IMG/VR virus record: IMGVR_UViG_3300042090_001925
Location: 1-58,131 of that record
Reading direction: 5' to 3' (one strand)
Length of the DNA: 58,131 nt
Origin: a virus
The notes beneath the pieces were generated by a model that saw only the letters and a list, made by a program, of their open reading frames with translations, ran no database searches and was not told where the DNA came from. Position 1 is the first letter of the stretch. Each line of letters opens with the position of its first letter. This document shows, piece after piece, positions 8,197 through 15,509 of this stretch. The position numbers were made by a program, and so were the translations under genes.

Positions 8197-8218
8197 TGGG
8201 TGAAAACCGGATAGGCAT
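8197..8218 (-). repeat. Right terminal inverted repeat of the IS1595-like element
   Basis: Read on the reverse strand it starts ATGCCTATCCGGTTTTCACC. Two bases after it the ATG of the next phage gene begins at 8221. Confidence 0.85.
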
Positions 8219-8220
8219 AA

Positions 8221-8547
8221 ATGAAGCTCGTGCTAATCGAGAGCCCCTACGCCGGCGCCGTCGAGCGCAACCTCGCCTACGCCCGCGCCGCGCTGCGCGA
8301 CAGCCTCCGCCGAAGAGAAGCGCCGCTCGCGTCGCACTGCCTATACACGCAACCCGGCGTGCTCGACGACACGCTGCCCGACGAGCGCCGCCGTGGCATC
8401 GACGCCGGCCACGCATGGCTGCAGCACGCCGACTTCGTCGCCGTCTACGCCGATCTCGGGATCAGCGAGGGCATGCGGCAGGGCGTGGCGCGGGCGCTTG
8501 AGCGCGGCGTGCCGGTCGTCTACCGCACGATCGGCTACCTGTCGTGA
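8221..8547 (+). CDS. DUF7768/DUF4406-like protein, deoxyribosyltransferase fold
   Basis: The 108-residue protein resembles phage proteins of the nucleoside 2-deoxyribosyltransferase-like fold: MKLVLIESPYAG at the start, NLAYARAALRDSLRR, SHCLYTQPGVLDD, and the acidic loop ADFVAVYADLGISEGM. Such proteins are thought to act on nucleosides or nucleotides. Its ATG begins two bases after the IS end, so its native promoter or coupled upstream gene has been displaced; expression may now depend on the IS operon. Confidence 0.75.
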   Translation: MKLVLIESPYAGAVERNLAYARAALRDSLRRREAPLASHCLYTQPGVLDDTLPDERRRGIDAGHAWLQHADFVAVYADLGISEGMRQGVARALERGVPVVYRTIGYLS

Positions 8548-8783
8548 GCCCCGAGCAGCGCGCCGCGATCGGTCGCGGACAGAGCCTCGCCTGGGCGGCC
8601 CCCGAGGTCCGCGCGCGGCGCTCGGCGGCGATCCGCGCCGCTTGGGATGATCCGCTGAGGCGTGCGCTGATGAGCGAGCAAAAGAAGTGTCGGCACGGCG
8701 ACGAGAACCGCCACGACGATGGCGCCTGCCGCATCTGCCGCCGCGAGGCGCAGCGACGCTGGTACTGGCGCCACCATGGCTGA
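8544..8783 (+). CDS. Small zinc-binding hypothetical protein
   Basis: 79 residues starting at a GTG that overlaps the previous stop. The N-terminal half (GQSLAWAAPEVRARRSAAIRAAW) resembles the NUMOD-like DNA-binding helices found in HNH proteins. The C-terminal half has CRHGDENRHDDGACRICRR, a likely Cys/His metal site. It overlaps the polymerase start by 8 bases. Confidence 0.65.
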   Translation: MSPEQRAAIGRGQSLAWAAPEVRARRSAAIRAAWDDPLRRALMSEQKKCRHGDENRHDDGACRICRREAQRRWYWRHHG

Positions 8784-11004
8784 GTGCCGCTGCGATTTCG
8801 AATGCCGAAGCGACGTGGATCTTCGCACACGCGGCGCCGGACCATACTTTACCTCGCCGCACTGGCGTGCGCTGATCTTGGCGTACAGCATCGACGACGG
8901 ACCGATTGAGACATGGACCGACGGCCCGTGCCCCACCGATCTGCGCGCCCACATCGAGAGTGACGGCTGGATTCGCGGGTTCAACGTAAGTTTCGAGCGC
9001 CACTGCTTCGACGAGATGGCAAAACGCTGCGGCTGGCCGCGGCCCGCCTTCGACCGCTACCGCTGCTCGATGGCGACGGCGTCGGCTCTCGGTCTGCCGC
9101 GCAGTCTGGACCGGCTCGGCGAGGCGCTCGGCCTTAGAGTGCGCAAGGACAAGCGCGGCGCGGCGCTGATCCGCATGTTCTCGGTTCCCGCCAAACACGA
9201 GCCGCTGACCTTCCGCGAGCCCGCCGACCATCCGGCGGAGTTTGCCGAGTTCGTCGCCTATTGCCGGCAGGATGTCGAGACCGAGGCCGAAGCTGACCGC
9301 CGCATGATCCCCCTCAGCGACGACGAGCAGGCCGTCTACACGCTCTCCGAGACGATCAACGCACGTGGCATCCGCGTCGACGTCGCCTCGGCCCGCGCTG
9401 CGCTGCGACTGATCGAGAAGGAGAAGCTGCGGCTCGACGCCGAGATGGCCGCTGTTACCAGCGGCGTCGTCACCGCCTGCAGCCAGGCGGCGCGGCTGAC
9501 GGCATGGCTGACCTCGCAGGGCGTCGCGATGGAGGGGGTCGCCAAGGACGACATCCTCGAAGCGTTCGAACTTGACGATCTGCCGGCGGCGGCGCGGCGG
9601 GCGCTCGAGCTGCGCCAAGAGGCGACCAAATCGTCGACCGCCAAGCTGCTCGCTTTCTTGCGCCGAGCCGACGCCGACGAACGCATCCGCGGCGCCTACG
9701 TCTACCACGGCGCGGCGCCGGGCCGCTGGTCGAGCGTCGGCGTCAATTTCGCGAATCTTCCACGACCGCGCGCGATCTTCGACGACGCCGACCTCGATCC
9801 GGCGACGCTGTTCGCCGCCTTCCGCAGCGAAGAACCGGCGGCGCTCAGAGTGCTCTACGGCGACGAGCTCGGCAAGCCGCTGCACCTCGTGTCCGACGCG
9901 ATGCGCGGCTTCCTGATCGCCGCGCCGGGCAAGGACTTCGTCGCCGTCGACTACTCGGGCGTCCAAGGCGCGATCGGCGCGTGGCTGGCCGACGAGAAGT
10001 GGAAGCTCGCCGCAATGCGCGAGATCATCGCCGACCCGAGCCTGCCGGATCTCTACCGCCGTGCCGCCGCCGGCATCCTGGGGACGACGACGGAGGTGAT
10101 CACCAAGAAGCACCCGATGAGACAAGCAGTTGGAAAAACTAGCGAATTAGCCCTTTTATTCGGCGGCTCAATCGCGGCGCTGGTCGGCATGGCGGCGAAC
10201 TACGGCATGCGGCGGCGCGATCTGCACGATCTCTACCCTGCGCTGTGGGCGGCGGCTGGCGAGGAGGCGCGCGAGAAGGCGACAAAACGCTGGGAGCAGC
10301 GGATGAGGAGCCGCGACCGGCAGAAGACCGATGTGCTGAGTCGCGAGGCGTGGATCGCCTGCAAGATCATCGTCGACGGCTGGCGGCGCCACAACCCCGC
10401 CAGCGTCGAGGCGTGGAGCGAACTGGAGGGCGTCATGCGCGACGCAATGCGCGACCCCGGCGTCCCGCACCGGGCGCTCGGCCGGATCGACTACCTCGCC
10501 AAGAGCGGTTTCCTGTGGTGCCGACTGCCGAGCGGCCGCTGCATCGCCTACGCCTCGCCGCGGCTCAAGGATCAGGTGTGGGCGAAGCTGCGCCTCGACG
10601 ACGGCTCGTGGAGTGAAGCCGAGGTCGTCGAGAAGGAAGAGGCGCAGCGGCTCGAGACTCGCGGGCTGGCGCAGACCCAAGGCGCGACGACGCCGAAAGT
10701 GACGGCGCTTGGCGTCGACTCGACCACGCAGAAGATGGCCCGCTACGCGCTATATGGCGGTTTGAGCATGGAGAATCTATGTCTTGGAATTGAAAGAGAA
10801 ATTTTGGTCAACGGCATGCGTAAGTGCGAGGCGGCAGGCTACACAATCACGATCCACAATTATGACGAAGCTGTTGCCGAAGTCCCGCAGGGCTTCGGGT
10901 CGGTCGAGGAGATGGAGCGCCTGATGCTCGACCTGCCGCACTGGACCAAGGGTCTTCCACTAACCGCCCACGGCTTCCGCGCCAAGCGCTACGCAAAACG
11001 CTGA
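8776..11004 (+). CDS. Family A DNA polymerase with 3'-5' exonuclease domain
   Basis: The 742-residue enzyme is the likely replicative polymerase. Residues about 1-190 form a DnaQ-like proofreading domain (CDFECRSDVDL with Asp7/Glu9, GFNVSFERHCFDE, YCRQDVETEAEA). The polymerase part has motif A VAVDYSGVQGAIGAW (Asp392), motif B RQAVGKTSELALLFGG (Arg449, Lys454, Phe462) and motif C TIHNYDEAVAEVP (Asp697-Glu698). Several usual residues differ: Gln and Ala in motif A where Glu and Arg are typical, Phe for Tyr in motif B, and Tyr for His in motif C. The two catalytic aspartates remain. ATG at 8776 sits within the end of the preceding gene. Confidence 0.93.
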   Translation: MAECRCDFECRSDVDLRTRGAGPYFTSPHWRALILAYSIDDGPIETWTDGPCPTDLRAHIESDGWIRGFNVSFERHCFDEMAKRCGWPRPAFDRYRCSMATASALGLPRSLDRLGEALGLRVRKDKRGAALIRMFSVPAKHEPLTFREPADHPAEFAEFVAYCRQDVETEAEADRRMIPLSDDEQAVYTLSETINARGIRVDVASARAALRLIEKEKLRLDAEMAAVTSGVVTACSQAARLTAWLTSQGVAMEGVAKDDILEAFELDDLPAAARRALELRQEATKSSTAKLLAFLRRADADERIRGAYVYHGAAPGRWSSVGVNFANLPRPRAIFDDADLDPATLFAAFRSEEPAALRVLYGDELGKPLHLVSDAMRGFLIAAPGKDFVAVDYSGVQGAIGAWLADEKWKLAAMREIIADPSLPDLYRRAAAGILGTTTEVITKKHPMRQAVGKTSELALLFGGSIAALVGMAANYGMRRRDLHDLYPALWAAAGEEAREKATKRWEQRMRSRDRQKTDVLSREAWIACKIIVDGWRRHNPASVEAWSELEGVMRDAMRDPGVPHRALGRIDYLAKSGFLWCRLPSGRCIAYASPRLKDQVWAKLRLDDGSWSEAEVVEKEEAQRLETRGLAQTQGATTPKVTALGVDSTTQKMARYALYGGLSMENLCLGIEREILVNGMRKCEAAGYTITIHNYDEAVAEVPQGFGSVEEMERLMLDLPHWTKGLPLTAHGFRAKRYAKR

Positions 11005-11024
11005 AAATAATTCTCGCCGATCGC

Positions 11025-11053
11025 TTGACAAACGTCATGCAATCGTGAGACAG
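11025..11053 (+). promoter_or_regulatory. Candidate promoter of the HHH-protein/DUF6745 pair
   Basis: ATCGCTTGACA precedes a 17-base spacer and a weak AGACAG. The -35 context is identical to the promoters at 20112 (reverse) and 28599. It sits in the 88-base gap after the polymerase gene. Confidence 0.45.
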
Positions 11054-11092
11054 TCCGCTGCGACCGAATCTGACGCTAAGGAGCAAAGCAAA

Positions 11093-11578
11093 ATGGAAAT
11101 CCGCGATTACGATCCTTCGCAAGGCATGGCGTTCCAGGGTGATGTGTCGATCATCCCCATCCCGGCGGACATCAAGATCAACTGCAACGACGAAGTCTCG
11201 CCCGTAGCCGGTCGACTCATCCTCCAGGAAGGTGAGGTGACCGGACATCACCACGCAATCGCGCTCGCCGAACGCCCGGCGCCGAGCGAACTCGACGAGT
11301 CGAACCTCGTCGTCGAGCGTCTGATTTCCGACGCCCTGGCGAACAAAATCGCCATCCCGACCGCGCGCCTTTTCCGCGATCAGGGCATCGTCGACGAGAT
11401 GTTTCGCCGCGGCATCCTCATCCGCGCCGATCTCAGCGTCGGAGTGTTGATCGTCGAAGTTGGTGCGATGTGTCTGCTTCATGAAGAACACGATGGCATT
11501 CGCATTCCGCCTGGCGCTTATCTGATTGGCCGACAGGTCGAGAGCGCTGGCGCCGAAGAGCGCCGCGTCGTTGACTGA
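11093..11578 (+). CDS. Conserved hypothetical partner of the DUF6745-like protein
   Basis: ATG at 11093 has AAGGAG upstream. The 161-residue product contains a GEVTGHHHAIAL block near residue 45 and a C-terminal HEEHDGIRIPPGAYLIG followed by RQVESAGAEERRVVD. From memory this protein is often encoded directly before DUF6745-type genes in bacteria and phages, forming a two-gene module of unknown function. The His-rich motif suggests a metal site in a small beta-barrel. Function unknown. Confidence 0.75.
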   Translation: MEIRDYDPSQGMAFQGDVSIIPIPADIKINCNDEVSPVAGRLILQEGEVTGHHHAIALAERPAPSELDESNLVVERLISDALANKIAIPTARLFRDQGIVDEMFRRGILIRADLSVGVLIVEVGAMCLLHEEHDGIRIPPGAYLIGRQVESAGAEERRVVD

Positions 11579-11610
11579 CCGCAGCGCACAGCCCCATCGG
11601 AGAGTTCGAA

Positions 11611-13203
11611 ATGATCACATCGCTTACCGCCGATCAGCAGGCGAGATTCCCTGAGTTTGTGCAAAAGTGGATCGCGATCGGGCTTTCCACGAAGCCTGCC
11701 GATCGCCAGTGCGCAGAAAAAGCCATTGCGGGTCTGTATCGGCTCGCCAAACTCAAAAAGCCTCGCGTGATCTGGCTACCGTGTCCGATCAGCGCGGCAT
11801 TGAGTGCTGTCGTCTATGCGCAGATCACCGCGCATAGACGAATCGCAAAAAATAAAACCGTCCGCTCGGCCGTCGGCTCGGCCGTCGGCTCGGCCGTCCG
11901 CTCGGCCGTCCGCTCGGCCGTCGACTCGGCCGTCGACTCGGCCGTCGACTCGGCCGTCGACTCGGCCGTCCGCTCGGCCGTCGGCTCGGCCGTCCGCTCG
12001 GCCGTCAACTCGGCCGTCGGCTCGGCCGTCGGCTCGGCCGTCCGCTCGGCCGTCGACTCGGCCGTCGACTCGGCCGTCTACTCGGTCGTCGGCTCGGCCG
12101 TCGGCTCGGCCGTCCGCTCGGCCGTCGACTCGGCCGTCGGCTCGGCCGTCGACTCGGCCGTCGACTCGGCCGTCGACTCGGCCGTCGGCTCGGCCGTCCG
12201 CTCGGCCGTCGGCTCGGCCGTCGACTCGGCCGTCTACTCGGCCGTCGGCTCGGCCCTCGACCCGGCCGTCGGCTCGGCCGTCGACTCGGCCATCCGCTCG
12301 GCCATCCGCTTGGCCGTCAACTCGGCCGTCAACTCGGCCGTCGACTCGGCCGTCGACTCGGCCGTCGGCTCGGCCGTCTCGGCCGTCTACTCGGCCGTCG
12401 GCTCGGCCGTCGACTCGGCCGTCAACTCGGCCGTCGACTCGGCCGTCGGCTCGGCCGTCGACTCGGCCGTCGGCTCGGCCGTCGACTCGGCCGTCTACTC
12501 GGCCGTCGGCTCGGTCGTCGACTCGGCCGTCTACTCGGCCGTCTACTCGGTCATCGACTCGGCCGGCTACGCCTTCTTCGGCGGATCAATTTGGAATGCT
12601 GGATATTGCGCTTGGGCTGACTATTTCAACGAAGTCTGTGCAATCGCGATTGACCGCAACTTCCTCGAAATGACGGAGAGCGCAGGGTTCTACTGGACGC
12701 TCGGTGACGTGTGCTTTGCTTCCGAGCGTCCCGCGCAGATCCATCTTGATCAAGCCGGCAGGCTGCATTGCGATAGTGCGCCGGCCATCGCTTATCCCGG
12801 AACAGGATGGGGCCTTTACGCCTGGCACGGCTACCGCATTCCCGATGACCACGCCTGGATCATCACTGACAAGGCCAAGATCACCGCCGAGGCGATCATG
12901 GCCGAGCCGAACGCCGAGCTGCGCCGCGTCATGTGCGAGATTACGGCGTTCGAGCCGATCCGCAAGCTCGCGAAGATCGTCGGCGAGGATCGCGACGGGA
13001 ACGGCCATCCCCGCCGGCTGCTGACTGCGATGGTCAAGGACGAGACGCTGCGCATCGTCGAGGTCGTCAACGGCTCGCTGGAGCCTGACGGAACGCGGCG
13101 CAAGTTCCTACTCGGCGCAATGCCCGGAAAGACGCCGCATGAAGCGATTGCAGCGAGCTACGGGATCAGCCCGGCGCGCTATCGCGAAGCTGTTCGCACA
13201 TAA
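11611..13203 (+). CDS. DUF6745-like protein with about 58 tetrapeptide repeats
   Basis: The 530-residue protein has a DUF6745-like N-terminus (LTADQQARFPEFVQKWIAIG, ADRQCAEKAIAGLYRLA, IWLPCPISAALSA) and C-terminus (FGGSIWNAGYCAWADYFNEV, WGLYAWHGYRIPD, ITAFEPIRKLA). Between them, residues about 83-317 are a run of S-A-V-x units, where x is almost only Arg, Gly, Asp, Asn or Tyr. Family members often have a short serine/valine repeat here; this one is very long. It follows the HHH protein by 32 bases with GGAGAG upstream. Function unknown; the fold could be a repetitive beta or helical rod. Confidence 0.8.
   Translation: MITSLTADQQARFPEFVQKWIAIGLSTKPADRQCAEKAIAGLYRLAKLKKPRVIWLPCPISAALSAVVYAQITAHRRIAKNKTVRSAVGSAVGSAVRSAVRSAVDSAVDSAVDSAVDSAVRSAVGSAVRSAVNSAVGSAVGSAVRSAVDSAVDSAVYSVVGSAVGSAVRSAVDSAVGSAVDSAVDSAVDSAVGSAVRSAVGSAVDSAVYSAVGSALDPAVGSAVDSAIRSAIRLAVNSAVNSAVDSAVDSAVGSAVSAVYSAVGSAVDSAVNSAVDSAVGSAVDSAVGSAVDSAVYSAVGSVVDSAVYSAVYSVIDSAGYAFFGGSIWNAGYCAWADYFNEVCAIAIDRNFLEMTESAGFYWTLGDVCFASERPAQIHLDQAGRLHCDSAPAIAYPGTGWGLYAWHGYRIPDDHAWIITDKAKITAEAIMAEPNAELRRVMCEITAFEPIRKLAKIVGEDRDGNGHPRRLLTAMVKDETLRIVEVVNGSLEPDGTRRKFLLGAMPGKTPHEAIAASYGISPARYREAVRT
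11858..12564 (+). repeat. 12-bp tandem coding repeat (TCGGCCGTCnnC), about 58 units
   Basis: Each unit is GCC GTC nnC TCG. The variable codon is nearly always CGC, GGC, GAC, AAC or TAC, while the Ser, Ala and Val codons are almost invariant. A few units are irregular (VVG, LDP, AIR, and one unit that has lost its variable codon and the following Ser near 12378). No stop codons arise in two of the other frames, which explains long shadow frames here. The array likely expands and contracts by slippage or recombination. Confidence 0.95.
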
Positions 13204-13224
13204 GCGACGAATCAGGACCGAACC

Positions 13225-13416
13225 GTGCACAAAGTCAGATCCGACGAGCCGTCACGCCAGGTGGCGCTGCGCGTGCCGACCGACTTAATCGCGGCGCTCG
13301 ACCGCTTCTGCCGCGACCGCAGCGTCAAGCGCAGCGCGGCGATCGTCGCGGCGCTGCGCGCCCACGTCGGCAAACCCGATCCGGCCGAGGCGCCAGCTAA
13401 TGGAGAAGCGAGATGA
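13225..13416 (+). CDS. Small ribbon-helix-helix-like DNA-binding protein
   Basis: The 63-residue product from a GTG start has the ribbon-helix-helix pattern: strand RQVALRVP, helix DLIAALDRFCRDR, turn, then helix SAAIVAALRAHV. Such proteins bind operators as dimers. It might regulate phage genes, perhaps the palindromic operators in this genome, but nothing links them directly. ATGA overlap with the next gene. Confidence 0.65.
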   Translation: MHKVRSDEPSRQVALRVPTDLIAALDRFCRDRSVKRSAAIVAALRAHVGKPDPAEAPANGEAR

Positions 13417-13706
13417 ACATCTTTGACGCGATCCTGATCGTCTGCATTCCCGTCGCGCTCTACGGCGGCTTCCTGTCGGGCTGGGCGCTCGGGCGGCGAA
13501 TGTCGCGCACTGACGATATCCTCATGACGTCAAAAGATGAAGAGCTGGCGCTCCGTGCTCAAGAGGAATGGGCGCGGCATTGGTGGCGGGCGACACGAGA
13601 GGCGGAGAAGAACGCGCGTCTATGCGCCGAGCAACAAAACGCGATCCAGCCTGACGCCAACGGCGATCTGCGCGTGCGGTGGATGAACGTCGACTATGAC
13701 ATCTAG
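13413..13706 (+). CDS. Small membrane protein
   Basis: 97 residues. Residues about 5-27 (AILIVCIPVALYGGFLSGWALG) form one transmembrane segment; the rest is a charged helix with EEWARHWWRATREAEKNARL. No family recognised. Confidence 0.6.
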   Translation: MNIFDAILIVCIPVALYGGFLSGWALGRRMSRTDDILMTSKDEELALRAQEEWARHWWRATREAEKNARLCAEQQNAIQPDANGDLRVRWMNVDYDI

Positions 13707-13717
13707 AGGGGACGAGC

Positions 13718-14044
13718 ATGAACGAGACGACGCGCCAAGCGCTCGAGGCGTCGATTGCGCATTGGCGGACGGCGGCCGAAGTCAAGGCGCCGGGCGAGGC
13801 GCCGTTCGGCTGTGCCAATTGCGCGCTGTGCCGGCTGTTCCGGCCCGTCGATTGCGACGGCTGCCCGGTCGCGGCGCGCAGCGGCCGGCTCACCTGCGCC
13901 GGCACGCCTTACGGCGAAGCGATCATCGAGCATCACCGCTGGATATTCGACCCCGAGGACGCGCTCGCCGAGGCGGCCTACCGCGCCGCAGCGCGGCGCG
14001 AGATCGAGTTCCTGGAGTCGCTGCGCGAGCCGGGCGAACCGTGA
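13718..14044 (+). CDS. Cysteine-rich small protein
   Basis: 108 residues with CANCALC near 31, CDGC near 46 and a further Cys near 59, giving a likely zinc or iron-sulfur site in the first half. The second half is helical and acidic. The family is not recognised. Its TGA overlaps the GTG of the next gene. Confidence 0.65.
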   Translation: MNETTRQALEASIAHWRTAAEVKAPGEAPFGCANCALCRLFRPVDCDGCPVAARSGRLTCAGTPYGEAIIEHHRWIFDPEDALAEAAYRAAARREIEFLESLREPGEP

Positions 14045-14412
14045 CCGCGCCGCTCTGCCCGAAGTGCGACAGACCGTCACGGCTGACGCGCGGCCGCGAG
14101 GTGTACCTGCACCGGGCGGACCTACGGGAGAAGCCGTTCTGGCTGTGCGACGGCTGCGGCGCGTTCTGCGGCTGCCACCCGAACACGACGGCGTCACTGG
14201 GCCTGCCGGCCGACGCCGAGACGCGCAACTTACGCCAGCGCGTCCACGCGCTGCTCGACCCGCGGTGGCGAATGGCGGCGAACCGGAGCGAAGCGCGCAG
14301 CCGCGCCTACGCCGAGCTCGGGACCGCGCTGGGCCTCAGGAACCGGGACTGCCACGTCGGGCTGTTCGACGCGGCGAGGTGCCGGCGGGCGATCGAATTT
14401 CTGCTGGGTTAA
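14041..14412 (+). CDS. Zinc-finger phage protein (DUF3268-like)
   Basis: From GTG 14041 the 123-residue product begins TAPLCPKCDRPSRLTRG and continues FWLCDGCGAFCGCHPNT, matching the zinc-finger-containing DUF3268 family of phage proteins. The C-terminal half (ARSRAYAELGTALGLRNRDCHVGLFDAARCRRAIEFL) is also typical. Role unknown, probably nucleic-acid binding. Confidence 0.75.
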   Translation: MTAPLCPKCDRPSRLTRGREVYLHRADLREKPFWLCDGCGAFCGCHPNTTASLGLPADAETRNLRQRVHALLDPRWRMAANRSEARSRAYAELGTALGLRNRDCHVGLFDAARCRRAIEFLLG

Positions 14413-14465
14413 TCTTGTGGCCTCGCGCCGCTTGCGTGCGTCACGAATCTGCCGCAAATTGAAAA

Positions 14466-14488
14466 CCCCGCCGGGATGACCGGCGGGG
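14466..14488. terminator. GC-rich hairpin, possible terminator
   Basis: CCCCGCCGG / CCGGCGGGG is a perfect 9-bp stem with loop gatga. On the reverse strand it is followed by TTTTC; on the forward strand there is no real T run. The gap 14413-14595 otherwise holds only a short possible leader frame. Confidence 0.5.
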
Positions 14489-14542
14489 TCCGATTGTCAG
14501 CCAAGCGAGAACGGCGGCCGAGCGCCTGAGCGAGAGGCAAGC

Positions 14543-14599
14543 ATGTCTACTATCGGCGGTACGGCGGGTCAACACGCGGCGCCTGTGGCGGATCGATGA
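14543..14599 (+). CDS. Possible 18-residue leader peptide before the methyltransferase
   Basis: ATG at 14543 has GAGAGGCAAGC upstream and encodes MSTIGGTAGQHAAPVADR, ending in ATGA overlap with the methyltransferase start. The overlap is the same as between real genes in this genome, which is the only evidence that it is translated. Confidence 0.3.
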   Translation: MSTIGGTAGQHAAPVADR

Positions 14600-15420
14600 G
14601 CAGCCGGACATCTGTCGAGATCTGGCAGGGCGACGCGCTGCGCTGTTTAGAGCTTATACCGAGCGCGTCGATCGACTGCGTCATCGCCGACCCGCCCTAC
14701 GGCTCGACGCGCAACCGCTGGGACGTCGTCATCCCGCTCGAGCCGATGTGGCGCGAGCTCAGGCGCGTCTGCCGCGGGCCGGTCGCACTCACGGCGATCC
14801 AGCCGTTCTCGTCGCTGCTCGTCGCCAGCAACATGAGCGACTTCCGCCACGAGTGGATCTGGGAGAAGAACAAGGGCTCGGGACACCTCAACTGCGCCCA
14901 CGCGCCGCTGCGCCACCACGAGAGTGTCCTCGTCTTCGGCCCACCCAGCGCAACCTACAACCCGCAGAAGACGAGCGGACATAGGCCCGGTAACTACGCC
15001 AGGCGAACGACATTCACATCGAACTATGGCGCGCAGCATGAGTCGGCGCCTTACGGCGGCCAGACCGACCGCTACCCGCGCAGCGTGCAGCACTTCGATG
15101 TCGTCAACAACGACTCGCCGGACCGCGTTCATCCGACACAAAAGCCGCTGCCGCTGATTGAATATCTCGTCGCGACCTACAGCAATCCCGGTGACCTCGT
15201 ACTGGACTTTGCCGCCGGGTCGGGAACGACGGGCCTCGCCTGCCAGAACCTCGGCCGGCGAGCGATCTTGATCGAGATCGACGGCGAGTCCTGCGCGGTG
15301 GCGCGAGCGCGGATCGGCGTGCGGCGAGAAGCGTCTTTACAAGCGGCGAGTTCAAGGCCAGAAATGGAAGCCCCCGGTCAGGCGACGAACTCTGACCGAG
15401 GGCTCGATTGCGGGCGCTGA
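14596..15420 (+). CDS. DNA N4/N6-methyltransferase (DPPY type)
   Basis: A SAM-dependent DNA modification enzyme. Motif IV is IADPPYGSTRNRWD near residue 32 and motif I LDFAAGSGTTGLAC near residue 205, so the catalytic motif precedes the SAM motif, the beta-class order. HPTQKPLPLIEYLV is the motif before the SAM site. Length 274 residues, normal for the class. No restriction endonuclease lies nearby, so it probably protects phage DNA or alters regulation. Target sequence cannot be read from the gene. Confidence 0.9.
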   Translation: MSSRTSVEIWQGDALRCLELIPSASIDCVIADPPYGSTRNRWDVVIPLEPMWRELRRVCRGPVALTAIQPFSSLLVASNMSDFRHEWIWEKNKGSGHLNCAHAPLRHHESVLVFGPPSATYNPQKTSGHRPGNYARRTTFTSNYGAQHESAPYGGQTDRYPRSVQHFDVVNNDSPDRVHPTQKPLPLIEYLVATYSNPGDLVLDFAAGSGTTGLACQNLGRRAILIEIDGESCAVARARIGVRREASLQAASSRPEMEAPGQATNSDRGLDCGR

Positions 15421-15455
15421 GAACGCCGGCGGATTGCCTGTACGAGAGGCCTCTC

Positions 15456-15509
15456 ATGAATACCAGCGCCAGCGTCTGCGGTCAATCCGAGCCGCGAGCC
15501 GTCGCGTGA
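15456..15509 (+). CDS. Possible 17-residue leader peptide before the primase
   Basis: ATG at 15456 encodes MNTSASVCGQSEPRAVA and its stop overlaps the GTG chosen for the primase (GTGA). There is a purine-rich stretch upstream (GAGAGGCC). It may couple translation; no other evidence. Confidence 0.3.
   Translation: MNTSASVCGQSEPRAVA

Larger units (their letters stand above)
5986..8218. mobile_element. IS1595-like insertion element with passenger genes
   Basis: The element is bounded by 22-bp imperfect inverted repeats (left 5986-6007, right 8197-8218, both starting ATGCCTATCCG and ending CCCA). It contains, all rightward, a cytosine-methyltransferase-like gene, the transposase, a MazG-like gene and a small unknown gene. 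A third copy of the end sits at 7627-7648 in the left-end orientation, so 7627-8218 is itself a 592-bp unit with inverted ends and no transposase. IS1595 elements usually make 8-bp target duplications; none is visible here. Confidence 0.85.

Noticed and set aside
5980-8226. Target-site duplication of the IS1595-like element
   Set aside because: Flanks compared in several registers show no matching 8 bp.
11858-12564. Tandem repeat array as a CRISPR or diversity-generating locus
   Set aside because: Units are only 12 bp with no spacers, stay in frame within a DUF6745-like gene, and no reverse transcriptase or cas gene is near.
11804-12673. 289-codon forward frame of RPS(A/T) repeats
   Set aside because: It is the +1 shadow of the DUF6745 repeat array; the DUF6745 frame has conserved flanks on both sides.
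15434-15505. Upstream TTG start for the primase-helicase
   Set aside because: The extra 24 residues are Arg-rich and unlike Prim-Pol N-termini; GTG 15506 has the GTGA overlap typical of this genome.
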